A stretch of DNA of 64,000 nucleotides from Haliclystus octoradiatus (GCA_916610825.1 OU744452.1:16703103-16767102); one strand, 5' to 3'. Positions 24,501 through 36,536 are shown, numbered from the stretch's first letter. Notes: generated by a model not told the origin, from the letters alone. Numbers and translations: made by a program.

Positions 24501-25080
24501 ACCCCTGCACTTTCAAGAAATTTGAAGGTACCTTTTTCAAAGTACTGAACAAAAATTAGGTTAGCTTTGCCATGAAAATATGGGTATGCATTTGTTCCAA
24601 GCTCTTTGACCTTGGAGCAAAATGTCCGACATTTTTCTATGGTACTTATTTTGAACAAGGAGCAATACCAATTCTACCAGAAATTTGAAAAGTTGGAATC
24701 CATGATCATGAATGTGACAAAGTAGAAACTGCCATATTACTGGCCACTGGAGAAAAAATTGAATCTACTACACAGAATGTAGATCTGTGTTAGCTCCATG
24801 GGTCACTCACCAAACCGAATATATGGTATCGGGTATACCTACACAGTTAGATGTGATACATGCTCTTTTCATACAAGTACATCGTTTATACTAGAACACT
24901 GAGACAAAATGTGAGTGAAATCAATGAAAGTTAGTACAGCTTAAATGGCACATCCCCGTTTTTATCGCTTATATCGAAATCCCCTCTCTCGGGGACTGAT
25001 CTCAATTTTACATGTAGCTATAAGCAAAAATCGATTGACTAAAAAATACTCAGACTACCCACACAAGTCACGCATTATGG
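21560..25080. other. Mostly gene-free; likely upstream region of the DUF6729-like gene
   Basis: No supported coding exon. A less AT-rich patch at about 22610-23280, with several CpG and a GTGCGAGTTCTTGCACGTAC stretch, could hold the promoter and 5'-UTR exon of the minus-strand gene. A possible minus-strand donor is GAAG|GTTAGT near 22468. A weak retroelement-like peptide is seen at 24640-24780. Confidence 0.35.
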
Positions 25081-25085
25081 AGATG

Positions 25086-25413
25086 ATAGGGAGGTTTAGA
25101 TTTAGTACCGGTACCAGTTCAAGTTCATGTTCAGTCGATAGGAAGACTGGGTCATACCATGGGTCACACTGCCCTCGTTCTTTCAAAACAAGACGTTTTT
25201 AGGCTCAATAAAGTAAAACCTCAGTTTCTGTTTTCCAGGTACCAAAATAATGCAAAGCAATGAAATCAAAACATGTACTCCGTGGTTCATGTTTCGCGCT
25301 TAAAGGTGTTCCAAACCGAGGATGTCAGTACAGGTTTCAGACCAAAAGGGCTTCCCCCAATGCGCAGAAGTGATGCGCAACGAGAAAGCTGTACTAAATC
25401 TAAACCTCCCTAT
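25086..25413. mobile_element. Element with perfect 23-bp inverted ends
   Basis: Bases 25086-25108 and 25391-25413 are exact inverted copies (ATAGGGAGGTTTAGATTTAG then TAC). The interior of about 280 bp carries no intact gene. Outside the arms ACGCATTATGG and TGACGCATAA also look related. No clear target duplication is seen. Confidence 0.75.
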
Positions 25414-26094
25414 GGGGTACACTACTACGAGTGACGCATAAAATCCTTAAAAATAGGTTGGCAAGGGGTTCAGCTTTTAGGAAAATCCACGACAATATAA
25501 GTGAAGTAATTTATCTTCTATGAAACTATTTGACAAATCGTTGTGGACCCTACGTGACTTTGCTAAAGGATTATTGGGCATAAGATTATGTAATTTTATT
25601 AAATCAGACAAAAATCCTAAATAAATAACGATGATAAAGTTACATGTTAATTTCGATGTGATTGAAGTTACATATCTCATAGGCAAATAATCAATCTATA
25701 TCTGATTTTTAACCTATTATTGAGTTTTAGAGGATTGTCCTGTAGATAGCACGATAATTGTATCCGATAATTAAAATTTATTTCCTATCTATATAGAACC
25801 CATAAAGTTCCACAATTTTGAAAAGTGTACACCATCATAGACACATCCTTGTAAAATTATCATTTGTATCTTCCTGGGAGCTACTGTGCTACCAGAAGAA
25901 GAACTTCCGTCATTTTGTGTCATTGTATCACAAAGCAGGGGTATGATTAAATGGATATTGACATGTGTACAACCAACACATAGACTATTCTGACAGTATT
26001 TGACGAGAATTAAAGGACATTTAAGCCGTTATTAAGCAATCGCACTATACCTTGGTGGCCCAATAATTTTATTTAATAATGTATAAAATATGAC

Positions 26095-26245
26095 ATGACA
26101 AATCAGACAAATCACGCCAAGGTGATCATCAGGTTGAGTAGCAAACATGATTGTCTGATTTTTCCCTTCATATTTTATATATTATTTGAAGCTCTGAGCA
26201 TTGAGCCCTATGTTCAATCAGTAAGACAACTTTCACCACATTATA
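26095..26245. repeat. Family F dispersed repeat, copy 2
   Basis: Contains AATCAGACAAATCACG, GCAAACATGATTGTCTGATT, GCATTGAGCCCTATGTTCAA and TCAGTAAGACAACTTTCACC in the same order as the copy at 14010. Confidence 0.65.
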
Positions 26246-26599
26246 TATATATACATATTCACTTTTATAAGACTTGATAGGCTGTATGTAAGCAAGGGTT
26301 ACATATTATAAAAGCCCTCCTTTATTTGCCTGTCAACAATATAAGTCGGCAAAATAAATTATATCATATCATAAATTTCATAATAATATTAATCCTGAAA
26401 CATTTCGAGGAGGGTCCCGCGGAGGGTATCCCCGGACCCCCCCCCCCGAACTCTGCAGACACCCTCACGTCCATAAACCTTCCACAGCCCCTGGCGTGAG
26501 AGTCTTATGTGATGATACACAGTTCACGTTTAAAATATACATCATCCGATAAGAACTGACAGATTTACGAAAGGTTTATATAAACGTCTAAATCTATAA

Positions 26600-26735
26600 C
26601 CTCTAATGTAGCCACCTGCTATAAGAAGCCTGATGTTGCGTCAAACTAAAATATGTCTAGTTCAATTGAATTCCATTTGACATAAAGGTCACCTGTCTAT
26701 TGTGGTCTCTCTCATTATTCCTCAAACTAAGTTTG
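26600..26735. mobile_element. Family B MITE fragment
   Basis: Degenerate copy with GTAGCCACCTGCTATAAGA, then CATAAAGGTCACCTGTCTAT and GTGGTCTCTCTCATTATT. Just upstream (26405-26500) is a GC-rich patch with a run of eleven C. Confidence 0.55.
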
Positions 26736-27458
26736 TCGGACCGATTGTTCGTACACGACGATACTATTTTTATTTTATAAAAATTAGTAATGTTTAATTT
26801 TAATTTTTTTAATTTTGACCGGGTGTCATTCAGTGTTCTTATTTTTTCATGATTTGAGCCTCGAAATGTTCTTAACCTGTTCTTAACTCAGAATTTTGTG
26901 TCTCTAAATTCAATGTTTTATTATAAACAGTAATGGGCTGCACAGTATGCTGCACATATATTGTTCTTGTAAATTGTGTTCTTATAAAGAAAAAAAGTGT
27001 ACGATTTAAGTAAGGCAGTTTGATTATGATATACTTCCTGTTCCTGTGTTCATCTTAATCAAAATATTCATTTTAGCCCTTGTAATCGATTAGAAATTTC
27101 TAATTTGAACATATCATTCGATTGCAGCAGAAGATAAAATATAATTGAACATTTTTATCATCTGTCGAGATTATATGATTGAATGGAAAATAGCATTATA
27201 GGATTAATGTCGATTTTGAACAAAAACATAAAATACTAATCGAATTGGAAGGAACAGGTGCATGGGGAATATTGTATAATAAAACTACTTTATTGTATGG
27301 CACTATGTTCATTTTATGTCATTCGTTCATTAGATTGATAAATGAAATATATTTTGGAAGAAGTAGATACCATTATTCTTCACAGTATCTTCACATCATT
27401 GTATATGGAATTCTATACATTAAAGTTATTCATGATGTTATTATAAAGCAGCTGTGAA

Positions 27459-30362
27459 ATGAATATTGAAGATGAAATTATTTGTATTAATGTCAGTGGA
27501 CGTTGTTTTCAAACTTATGCAAGCACTTTGAATCGTTTCCCTAAATCATTACTTGGGAATAAACAAAGACGATTAACATTAAGAAAAACGAATCAAGATG
27601 AGATATTTCTAGATAGAAATCAAATAATATTTGAGAATGTATTAACATTTTATCAAACTGGTGTATTTGAACAACCAAATAACGTAGCACAAGCAGCGTT
27701 TGTAAATGATATTGGTTTTTATGGACTTAACGAAGAAGCGAAAGAATGTGGCTTGAAAGGTTTTAATAAAATTGAAAGAGAACTACCATCAAAAAAATGG
27801 GAAGAGGTTATTTGGTGCTTATTAGAATACCCTGATTCGTCTCTTGGTGCAAAAATAGTTTCAATATTTTCATTATCAGTTATTTTAATCTCAATAGTTG
27901 TTTTCTGTTTAGAGACATTACCAGCATACAAAGATGATAAGGGTACATCTTCTGTAAATAATACGACAAGCATAATTCAAAAAGATGAAAAAGTAACAAC
28001 TGGTGAAGTATTAGACGCAGTTGAAATGTTTTGTATTGCATGGTTTACGTTGGAATTTACGTCAAGATTTATATCATCACCAAGAAAAATTAAATTTATT
28101 TGTAGTTTTCTAAATTTAATAGATATATGTTCGATAGTACCATTTTACATAACACTGTTTGGTTTCTTTGAACAAGGTATATCCATTCATTTCCTTCGTG
28201 TTATACGATTAGCTCGAGTATTTCGAATTTTTAAATTATCAAGACATTCTGGTGAAATGAAAATACTTGGTATCGCACTGAGAGAGAGTGTCCGTGAATT
28301 GGGTGTACTGGTATTCTTCATTGCACTTGGCGTATTGATATTCTCAAGTGCTGTATATTATGCAGAACAAGGCCAAGCAGATACACCGATGACGAGTATA
28401 CCTGGGGCTTTTTGGTGGAGCATTGTTACTATGACTACTGTAGGATATGGAGATGAGATACCAAAAAGTGGATGTAAGTACAGTATCATCATTCATCATC
28501 ATCATATTTTATTCAGAAACATTTAAGTTTACATCAAACTTTTTTTCAAAGGACTGATTAGGCTATACATGGGTGCCTTCATTGAGCTTGCACAAGAACT
28601 TAGGACTCTAGAAAATCGACATTCATAGAGCCATCAGCTACAATTTTAAACTATAAACCAATCAATGATACAATTAAAAATGAAAATGCAAATAAGGGGA
28701 CTGCGGTTTTATGTTATACTAATACCTGCATTAACGGTCACCTCTATACATTAGCCACTTATCTATAGTGGACATTATATCATGCACATTCAAACCCCGG
28801 GGGGAGGGTAACTTCACTATGACGGCTATACGAGGACGTGCCACTTTTTTTGGGTTCATATTACAGCCGAGAAAAAACTTTTTAGTAAAGAGATTTCAAT
28901 TTTTGGAGTTTTTGGGTATCCTCTTTTTGACTTTTTAAAGAATTTTTGAAAAAATTTTGCTTTATTTTTGTGTATTTACTTAAAATCTATCAACCTGCTA
29001 GAACTTTTTGAGTAGCATCAACATAATTTTTGAAACATTTTGGGTACTTTAGCTTTTTCCAAGGTGGCACCCCCCAGTCCTTGACGAGCTGGAGTTACCC
29101 CCCTCCCGGGTCAAACCTGCTTTAACGGTCACATCTACATAGAGGTCATTCCAGTAATGATTATATGAATAGCTTTATTCAATTGAATCAAACCTGTATA
29201 ACTTGTATATGTTAAAGCCACCTGTGCAAGATTGGTCCCCACTTTTATATCTATGAAGATACAAATTATTTGGGGTATATCATCTTCATGATCTGAAACT
29301 TTCTAACGGTCATTCTGCCATCAAAGTTAGATTATTGAACAACCCCGTCAAAGATACATTACAACTTCAGCACAGCACTTCAAAAATAAATGTATTATTA
29401 TTTTAATCATAGACCAACAGGGTCAATACAAGAATCGAGCAATTCAATTAGTCCGTACAGTGATCAATTTAAAACTATGATAATTGCATTCTTACTTCAT
29501 TAAAATAACGCCTAAAATTCATGTTATAGCTGTCTGTTTCAAAATTCACCTGTCTCCTTCAGAACTCGAAAACACACGTCAGACGAAAACAAATTTGTTG
29601 CGCAAAAAGCTGCTGTCGTTTACCGTTCATGAACTGTTCATGAACTCCTGAACTGTTTTTCGCAGGGGTTTGACTAATAGATAGATAGATAGATAGATGT
29701 ATATTTTAATCACTCATGTGAACAAAAGTTACAATTTGTTTGTGTTTTAAATTAATTATATTATTGATTAATTCACATTTATAAATGATTGTGGTCACCC
29801 CTTAAGCAATGGTTGTTTATCGGGGGACACTGAATAATAATTAAATTAGCATATATGCTAGGATAATAACAGTTTGATATACTGCTTTGCTGTACTTGTA
29901 TGTATTTTTATTTGTCAACTCAAATGGTTAATCCAGGCACACATGGAATATACATGTGTTATGTTACAATAATTAACAAACTGACATATTGCCCTATAAT
30001 AGTTAATATAAAATTTCAATTCAAACATTGAATCGATGAAATATAAACAATGATTTATAACAGTTTAATTTATTGCTTTGCTGTTTTTATTTTATTCTTT
30101 TTCAGTTGGTCGAATTGTTGGTGCATCATGTGCTATGACTGGTATTCTTGTAATCGCATTACCAATTCCAATAATTGTAAATAATTTCACAAGACAATAT
30201 TCAAGGCTTAAACCAGCAACAAAATATTCAGTTGAGTTCTTAGACTTATCAAGTAAGAAAGATGAAAAGATGATACGTTTATCTTATGGTAAAAAAATAT
30301 CTGGTGAAAGTATTCGAATGATATGGGAAGGAAAACATTGTACAACAGATAATATTGTATAG
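27459..30362 (+). CDS. Voltage-gated K+ channel, Shaker-related
   Basis: A six-transmembrane, four-subunit plasma-membrane K+ channel. Exons 27459-28473 and 30106-30362 (phase 1) give 423 residues. An in-frame TAA 15 bp before the ATG supports the start. The T1 tetramerisation domain is about 8-95 (INVSG, FLDRN, FYQTG). S1 is about 131-151 (ISIVVFCLETLP), S2 186-204 and S3 213-235. S4 is 246-262 (LRVIRLARVFRIFKLSRH), with regularly spaced Arg/Lys sensor charges. S5 is 277-301, the pore helix is GAFWWSIVTM, the filter TVGYGD is at 327-332, and S6 is about 340-367. S1 to S5 read as Kv1, but the S6 end (VIALPIPIIVNNF) is the Kv2 form. The N terminus has only about 9 residues before T1 and no inactivation ball is seen. 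The cytoplasmic tail is short, with no obvious PDZ ligand. The intron (28474-30105) splits the filter from S6. Confidence 0.93.
28796..29110. mobile_element. 315-bp inverted-repeat element in the K+ channel intron
   Basis: Ends CCCGGGGGGAGGGTAACT and AGTTACCCCCCTCCCGGG are inverted. Both flanks carry TCAAAC, a possible 6-bp target duplication. It sits between family B sequences (28725-28790 and 29112-29235), so it may have inserted into one. No open frame. Confidence 0.75.
29112..29235. mobile_element. Family B MITE fragment
   Basis: TCAAACCTGCTTTAACGGTC, then GAATCAAACCTGTATAACT and AAAGCCACCTGTGCAAGA. A matching partial copy lies at 28725-28790 on the other side of the inverted-repeat element. 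Confidence 0.65.
29620..29700. repeat. Family C fragment and (GATA)n microsatellite
   Basis: 29628-29668 carries GTTCATGAACTGTTCATGAA and the terminus TTTTTCGCAGGGG of family C. Right after it, 29677-29697 is a short GATA/TAGA repeat of about five units. Confidence 0.65.
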
Positions 30363-30576
30363 AAGCATTATGATTATTTTATAGTAATAATAATAATTAT
30401 AAAAGTTTAATTGATGCTACAATATCACAAAGTTATTGATAATCACATCAAGAATAGGAATTATCCAATGAATGATATTTCTATTACTATACAGTGATAT
30501 AAATGCATGGTCGTTATCAAAATGACTCTATATAAATAATTTAAGAAAGACATATATACAGCAGCTTCACTGCAGA

Positions 30577-30582
30577 AATAAA
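30577..30582 (+). terminator. Polyadenylation signal AATAAA
   Basis: AATAAA lies about 215 bp after the stop codon of the K+ channel gene and is the first canonical signal I see on that strand. Confidence 0.4.
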
Positions 30583-31520
30583 CAAAATTAAAATCTTTAA
30601 ATCATTATTTCTTGGTGTTACAAAATCTCCTACATTTTTACGGGTACAAAAGTAGTATGCTTTAATCTTTTACCCAAACAACTCCGAAGATGTTTAACTA
30701 TTTTAATGTATCCAACTAATTGAGTTCTCTGCTAATAAGGAACGTATGTAAATAATCCAACTTATAAGATGAATGCAAAAATCCAGAAACATTTTTACAA
30801 TAGTTTATAAACTTTTGGTTATTGGTCAGTTTTTTTATGTCTGAAGGATATAGTTATTGAGGTATTATTGTATAAAGGACGGGAGGGGATCGTTTACATG
30901 GCCAAACAAGATGTCCTGAAGATTAAACTGTCTAAGAGGCCTTCCCTTCAGGCATGGAATATAAAATATTATAATCGAATGCTCAGGAGATTATAGGAAG
31001 AAAGCAGAGTGAGCGATGTTGACTTGATACAGTCACACTGAATATTATTGTTACATTATTTAAAATATTTATCAAGCTATAATGATAAGTCAACACAAAA
31101 AAAAAACAGGCAATTTATCCTATTATCATTGCCCATTAAAATAGCTCTGCATTTGTGGCACCGAGCACTGTTAAAGAAGCACAGACAACTTATACTTGAG
31201 TATTGAATTAATCTATATTTATACAGATTTAGTACAGAATATTTACAGGAGGAGCTTGTAGATATATAGGCTTATAGATGGTAAAAATGATGAGGGTTGT
31301 GCGATGTGGGAGGTGACGTTATAATCCAAAATGTTCATTGTTCAACCTCATTCAAAAGTAATTTGTTATCCTTGAGGGCAAAGTCTCTCACAAACTTCTT
31401 CACCCTATAATCGGGAAAACATCTTCTGTCTTCTATATGTTTCAGTTGATATCCCTCTATATATTATACAGAATCAATTTTTAAGCAAGAAAAGCTACTT
31501 TTGAAAGCTACTTTGGAAAG

Positions 31521-31844
31521 CTACTTTGGGGTTGTATTAGACTTTTTCTTTTTGGTTCCTTTCTTTTTTCTCTTTTTCCCAAGGTTTATTGTCGGGGATT
31601 GGAATCCTCTGGCACTGAGAAGATCAGATGCATTGTGACAAATATAGTAAGCATTTGTCATAGCAGTAGTTGATAAAAGATCTACAACAGGCTTTTCAAT
31701 CTTTTTCTTTCTTTTAGTAGATTTGATTGGTTTGGTGGCATTTTTAGATGGTTTTTTGGAAGGGTTTCTTTTGAGTTTTGAATTTATAATTACTTTCTTC
31801 GATTCCTTTTTGGCAGTTGGTATTCTATGATTTTTGAATGCATC
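31521..31844 (-). CDS. SMKR1-like small lysine-rich protein, last exon
   Basis: The minus-strand acceptor TTTATTCAG is followed by 107 codons and a stop. The exon starts DAFKNHRIPTAKK, runs through Lys/Pro/Ser-rich sequence, then the conserved block KKIEKPVVDLLSTTAM, NAYYICHNASDLLSARGF, and ends in a lysine-rich tail (KKRKKKGTKKKKSNTTPK). From memory, vertebrate small lysine-rich protein 1 has the same layout: KKP-VD-LS-AM-N-YYI-HN-AD, an RGF motif and a basic tail. The first exon, with the start codon, was not found. The open frame continues upstream past the acceptor but that part looks intronic. The exon encodes a longer basic N-terminal part than I recall for the vertebrate protein. Confidence 0.7.
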   Translation of the reverse strand, partial: DAFKNHRIPTAKKESKKVIINSKLKRNPSKKPSKNATKPIKSTKRKKKIEKPVVDLLSTTAMTNAYYICHNASDLLSARGFQSPTINLGKKRKKKGTKKKKSNTTPK

Positions 31845-32279
31845 CTGAATAAATAAGTAGATAATGCAAGAAAGAATGATCAAATTAAAGTAAAGGCTCA
31901 AGTAAACGATGCACGTTGTTCGTAAGTAAAATGGCTTTATAATATGAAAACTATGAAAAGGATAATAAGTTGTGGTTTTCGCAAATGTTATGGTTTTTCG
32001 CCACAGCAATTAGGTTTGTTCTATATAATCGGTTGTATAAGTCCACAATAAACTTAAACATAAATATAAACAGCTTCATACTAAGACGTGCACTCTTTGG
32101 AAAAAATCGTTTGAAATTGTTAGATATAGTCCCATACTGGAAACTGTTTAAAACAAAATCCAATCCTTTTCTCCCTGTCTTAACGGTCACTTGACCTGCG
32201 TATGCAGTTGCATGCTGTTTTTCTCGCAGAAACGTATGAAAGTTGTACATATTAAATACAATTATATTAACAATAATGA

Positions 32280-32375
32280 AATGGAGAAAAGGACTACACA
32301 TTAATTTCTGTTACTTCAAGTTTCTCTCTTTATGCGATCATCAGACAGTAATACCGTTCTGTCAAATGACATTGA
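32280..32375. repeat. Half copy of MITE family G
   Basis: GACTACACATTAATTTCTGT, then CTTTATGCGATCATCAGACA, match the left half of the hairpin at 14281-14417. The right half is missing. Confidence 0.6.
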
Positions 32376-32694
32376 GCACTATTTATCCGCTAAAAGATAA
32401 CAATATCACCTTGTATTATAACGAAAATGATTCGATCAATCTGATTGGTTTAGAGTTTGACGCCATATCACCATAGCAATACTATAGATTTGAAAACACA
32501 TTCGATCTTCAGTTTTCGATAGTCAGTTTTGCTACCCACATTGCCTGAGCTATATGGTATCTTCCTATAGCTTTAATTATTTCAAAAGAGGCCTAGATCA
32601 TGTAAACCTTTCCCTTTTTTGTAAAGTATTTAGCGTATTTACAACTACACTCGGCGACTTCACTTATTTTCTCATATGGATACGATTACGATAT

Positions 32695-33050
32695 TCGTGA
32701 TAACAAGCAGATAGGTACAACACGTCTTCCTTTTCTCTCCCGCTTTTAATTGAAGCAACGCATGCGTATTATGAACGACACGTAACTTGGAAAAATTATT
32801 TAATTATAAATAATGATAATAAATGAATATTATCTACGACGATACCAGGAGTCGAACCTGCATATAACACACTAACGGGTTTGTATCAGGTGATTTTACC
32901 CTAACCCTAACACACTAACGGGTTTCGAGCCTCGGTCGTGATGGCTGACCGTGATATAATCTGAGTCTCGTGATGATCTGCCGTGAACTACTGTCGAGCC
33001 GTGATAGTTTGGCTAAGGCAACGTGTTGTACCTATCCGCTTGTTTCGTGA
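32695..33050. repeat. Inverted-repeat element holding a telomere-like motif
   Basis: Arms of about 23 bp around GATAGGTACAACACG (left, about 32702-32724) and CGTGTTGTACCTATC (right, about 33021-33044), with one mismatch. Inside are two direct copies of ACACACTAACGGGTTT flanking TTACCCTAACCCTAAC (about 32895-32910), a B-box-like GGAGTCGAACCTGCAT (tRNA-like on the minus strand), and six or so copies of CGTGAT or CGTGAA between 32935 and 33006. Confidence 0.65.
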
Positions 33051-33084
33051 TAATTAACTGCCATGTTGATACGATGTTCGTCTT

Positions 33085-33330
33085 CGTACATGCACGAGGA
33101 AGGTTTGTTGAAAAGATATAAGATATTTCTATTATATAAATCAAGTACTTGAACATTTTATTGTGCAATATGGGTTATTTAGTCATCGACTATAACAGGC
33201 CAATATGGAAATCGGACAAAATCGAGCAATTCGATTGCTCAAATATGATCGAACAATGGTCAATTCAAAACTGTATTGACCGCTCCATGTTTTCTAACCG
33301 TTATCACGGAAAGACGCAGCAGATAAATTG
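33085..33330 (+). repeat. Dispersed repeat (family J)
   Basis: The part from GGAAGGTTTGTTGAAAAGA to GTGCAATATGGGTTATTTA resembles 4977-5065. The part from AAATCGAGCAATTCGATTG to ATTGACCGCTCCATGTTTTC resembles 38415-38480 and 29430-29470. A mosaic repeat without coding capacity. Confidence 0.5.
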
Positions 33331-35009
33331 CGTTTTTGATGAGTTAAAATACATATTTTAACATTTATGATATGATTATGTCCCAAAATTGACTTTTAAT
33401 CATTGACTAAAACCGCAATTGATCTCAGGCTCAATGAATATTGGCATAATGACCTCGGCAGACCTCAGTCAAATACTCTACAGGCTTGCGGCTAGTGATT
33501 TCCTTACGCCTTCCCCGTGCCTCCTGACACAACACTCGTGTTTATATGGACACAAATTGCACTGTTTGCACATGAAGTTTTGAATATTTCCATAAGAGAG
33601 TATAACTTAATTGATAGTGTACGTATATACATCAAAAATAAAAATAATGAAGGCAGTTAAAGTAGAACATATATAAGATATATAGCATATCGTCAACGCG
33701 GTATCATTATTGTCATTGCTATGAAATTCTGCCCTGTTAATGTAAAATTAGGAACAATAACCATGATAAAAAGCATACGCTACAAATAACCATTTTTGCC
33801 GAATAGAGCAAGAAAACGAAATGATATCGAATTTTTACTTACCATTGAATCTGAGATCTGATGAATTCTCGCTAATATAATATATCAGATAATAGAAAAT
33901 CAATCAGAACATTCAGCGGAGAAATCTATAATGATTCTAAATATATTTACGTACAATCATAATTCAATTTTTGTAGCATCTTCTTATGTATGAGATATAA
34001 ATCAATTTTAAAATCGCTTTATTTACTCGGAGTATCATTTTCATGTTTTGTTGAGATGTATACTTGTGATAAATAAACGTAGTAAATATCTGTAAAAAGA
34101 CACCATTTTAAAGAGGAATTGTTTTCAAAACATTATCCATGCGATTATCTAGTTACCCGATCTTGACGTGAGAGGGCCGGGGGTTCAATAACAATTTTTA
34201 GTTGCAGGTTGGAGGGCATATTAAAAATTTAAGTAGATCGCAATTTCAGAGTCGTGACATATAAAATATCAAACATCCGTGAACAGTTGTTCTAAAAGTA
34301 TAGTATATTCTAAAACTGTCTGAAATGTATACGAGGCAAACCTCATGTATACCGTAACTCTAACAACCTTCCCACACAACTTTTTGGAATCCCCCACGGA
34401 ATGGACCTCGAATGAGTGAACCGACTGATACGCTTGAAGCACATTCTCATTATTGATAACCCCTGCATGAGACAATAATTAGATTACTATTAATTGTTGA
34501 TACATTCTTCATGCCTATATACAATAGATTTTCAAATAGATCTGTTTTGTTTCAGAGTCAAAACATCAACTCGTGTATGGGGATCAGCATTCATCTATCC
34601 TTCTTAATTTTATTCTTGACAATCCATTATTTATATAATTGAATTAATTTTATTTTTTATTAAGTATTCGTGTCAAATGTGCATGCTCAATCTATAATCC
34701 TACAATCTGCATTCATAAAAAAGTTAGTGACATTCCACCGCCATATTTGTTCAACGTTGAAAGTTTGTGGTAAATTGTGTTGTCTGCGTTCATCTGCTAC
34801 GGCTATCATGTGATCATTATTAAGGGGTGCGATTGGTTGATAAGCTACCCAGGACTTTTATGACCCAATTTGCACCGCACGTTGTAATGTCTATTTCATA
34901 CAAAACTATACATGCAGGTCGCGGCGTTTGTGTGTTAAATATTATAAGTAATATTATTTCAGCTGACACAACTTCTACCGAAGAAACAAATTTATAACTT
35001 TTAAATAAA

Positions 35010-35777
35010 ATGGCTTCAAGACCTAGAGGATATGGCATGACCGCTGAATTGGCACGCAAAAAAGACGCTAAATATGATGAAAGCTTAGCACTCGAAGCGA
35101 TGGATTGGATTCAAGAAGTTGTTGGTGATAGTGAATGTGGGGGTCTATCTTCTGCGAATGATGTCCATGAGAAATTAAAAGATGGAGTTGTACTGTGTAA
35201 TCTAGCAAACACAGTTACTGAAGCATCTGGAACGGGTAAAAAAATCAAAGTAAACGCTAGTAAAATGGCTTTCAAACAGGTGCGTATTTATTGTACTGTA
35301 TTCATGCGATAAGATGATCCATTTCGCTGATTTCCACATGCTCCGTAGAAGTGCGGCTATTGTATACGGATAAGCCAGTCTGTGTGTTTAATATAGATCT
35401 TGAATTTATAAACAGTGAACTTTTCAATTTTCCTTTCTATATATTTTTAGATGGAGAATATAAGTAATTTTTTAACTTACTGCGAAAATACTGGCATGAA
35501 AAAAGCTGACATGTTCCAGACAGTTGATCTTTACGAAAAACAAAATATGATGCAAGTTATTCTTGGTATTCATGGATTAGGTCGAAAGTTACAGAGCAAT
35601 CCTGGAACAGAAGGTTTGCCAACTTTAGGCGTTAAAGAATCCAAAGTCAATAAGCGTGAATTCACTGAAGAACAACTGCGACAAGGAGAAGGATTTATCG
35701 GATTACAAGCTGGCTCAAATAAAGGAGCTAGTCAAGCAGGACAAAACTTTGGCAAAACAAGAGCGATCATCGATTAG
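35010..35777 (+). CDS. Transgelin / calponin-family protein
   Basis: Transgelins are small actin-bundling proteins of the cytoskeleton. Exons 35010-35279 and 35451-35777 (phase 0, intron 171 bp) give 198 residues, close to the usual length of about 200. Residues 1-26 (MASRPRGYGMTAELARKKDA then KYDESL) are the typical N terminus. The single calponin-homology domain runs from about 27 to 140, with ALEAMDWIQEV, LKDGVVLCNLAN, NISNFLTYCENTGM and MFQTVDLYEKQNMMQVI. The C-terminal calponin-like repeat (about 168-198) is GFIGLQAGSNKGASQAGQNF. The ATG follows a short A-rich leader and no upstream exon is needed. An AATAAA lies about 50 bp after the stop. Confidence 0.95.
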
Positions 35778-35825
35778 AATCATTCTCAAAGTTATTCAAC
35801 CGATGCAGTCACCACAGCGTCCGAT

Positions 35826-35831
35826 AATAAA
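35826..35831 (+). terminator. Polyadenylation signal AATAAA (transgelin)
   Basis: AATAAA 48 bp after the transgelin stop codon; a second AATAAA is at 35954-35959. Confidence 0.5.
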
Positions 35832-36487
35832 TAACTCTGCCCGATGTTTTGATCAGACTTATTTACATTTTCATTTTTAACGCAATGCAATTTGCATTTA
35901 GAAATTTAGCTTCTTCGATTTAATTAGATAATAAGAGAATAGTAGAATAATGAAATAAATGTTGTCCAACAATTTATTAACGGCAAGCAAAGGGCCTGTG
36001 GCTTGTATCACAAATCATGTCTCGTTTTTCAAGTGTCAGATAAGTCATAAATAATCTTAAAGTAAAATCAAATTGATTTCACCATATATGGTAGTGGGCT
36101 GTGTTAAGTAATATTAATGTCATTTGAAAGTGATTCTATTAAGAGTTTGTATATTATTCAAACGCCCACTAAAACAGTTTGTACTGTGAATATCACCGTC
36201 TCCCTAATAAACATATATAATCTGCTTTGATTTTTGCTGGACTTGAAATGACTGGCAGAGCCTCGAGGGTAGATTACAGCCCTCGTGCAATTGTTGATAA
36301 AAAATGATGCCGATTGGATGATAGTACAGTAGTGATATTACGTGATAAGATTTAGGAATAAAGCCAAGTGCGGGTTTCTGGACATTCTTTTTGGTATTTA
36401 CAAGTATCACTACTTCATTTTGGGGGGTTTGGCCTCTACTATAAAATTGAAAAGAAATTGAACTTTGGCTTTGAAGTTTTTGCTAGT

Positions 36488-36536
36488 AAATAATAATAAT
36501 AATAATAATTATAATAATAATAATAATAATAATAAC
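36488..36536 (+). repeat. (AAT)n microsatellite
   Basis: About 16 AAT units with one ATT-type interruption. Confidence 0.9.

Noticed and set aside
24640..24790. Possible retroelement gag-like peptide (ECDKVETAILLATGEK)
   Set aside because: Too short, with stops on both sides and no adjacent protease or RT motif.
27245..27457. 70-codon open frame just before the K+ channel ATG
   Set aside because: It ends immediately upstream in another frame and has no domain; more likely 5'-UTR.
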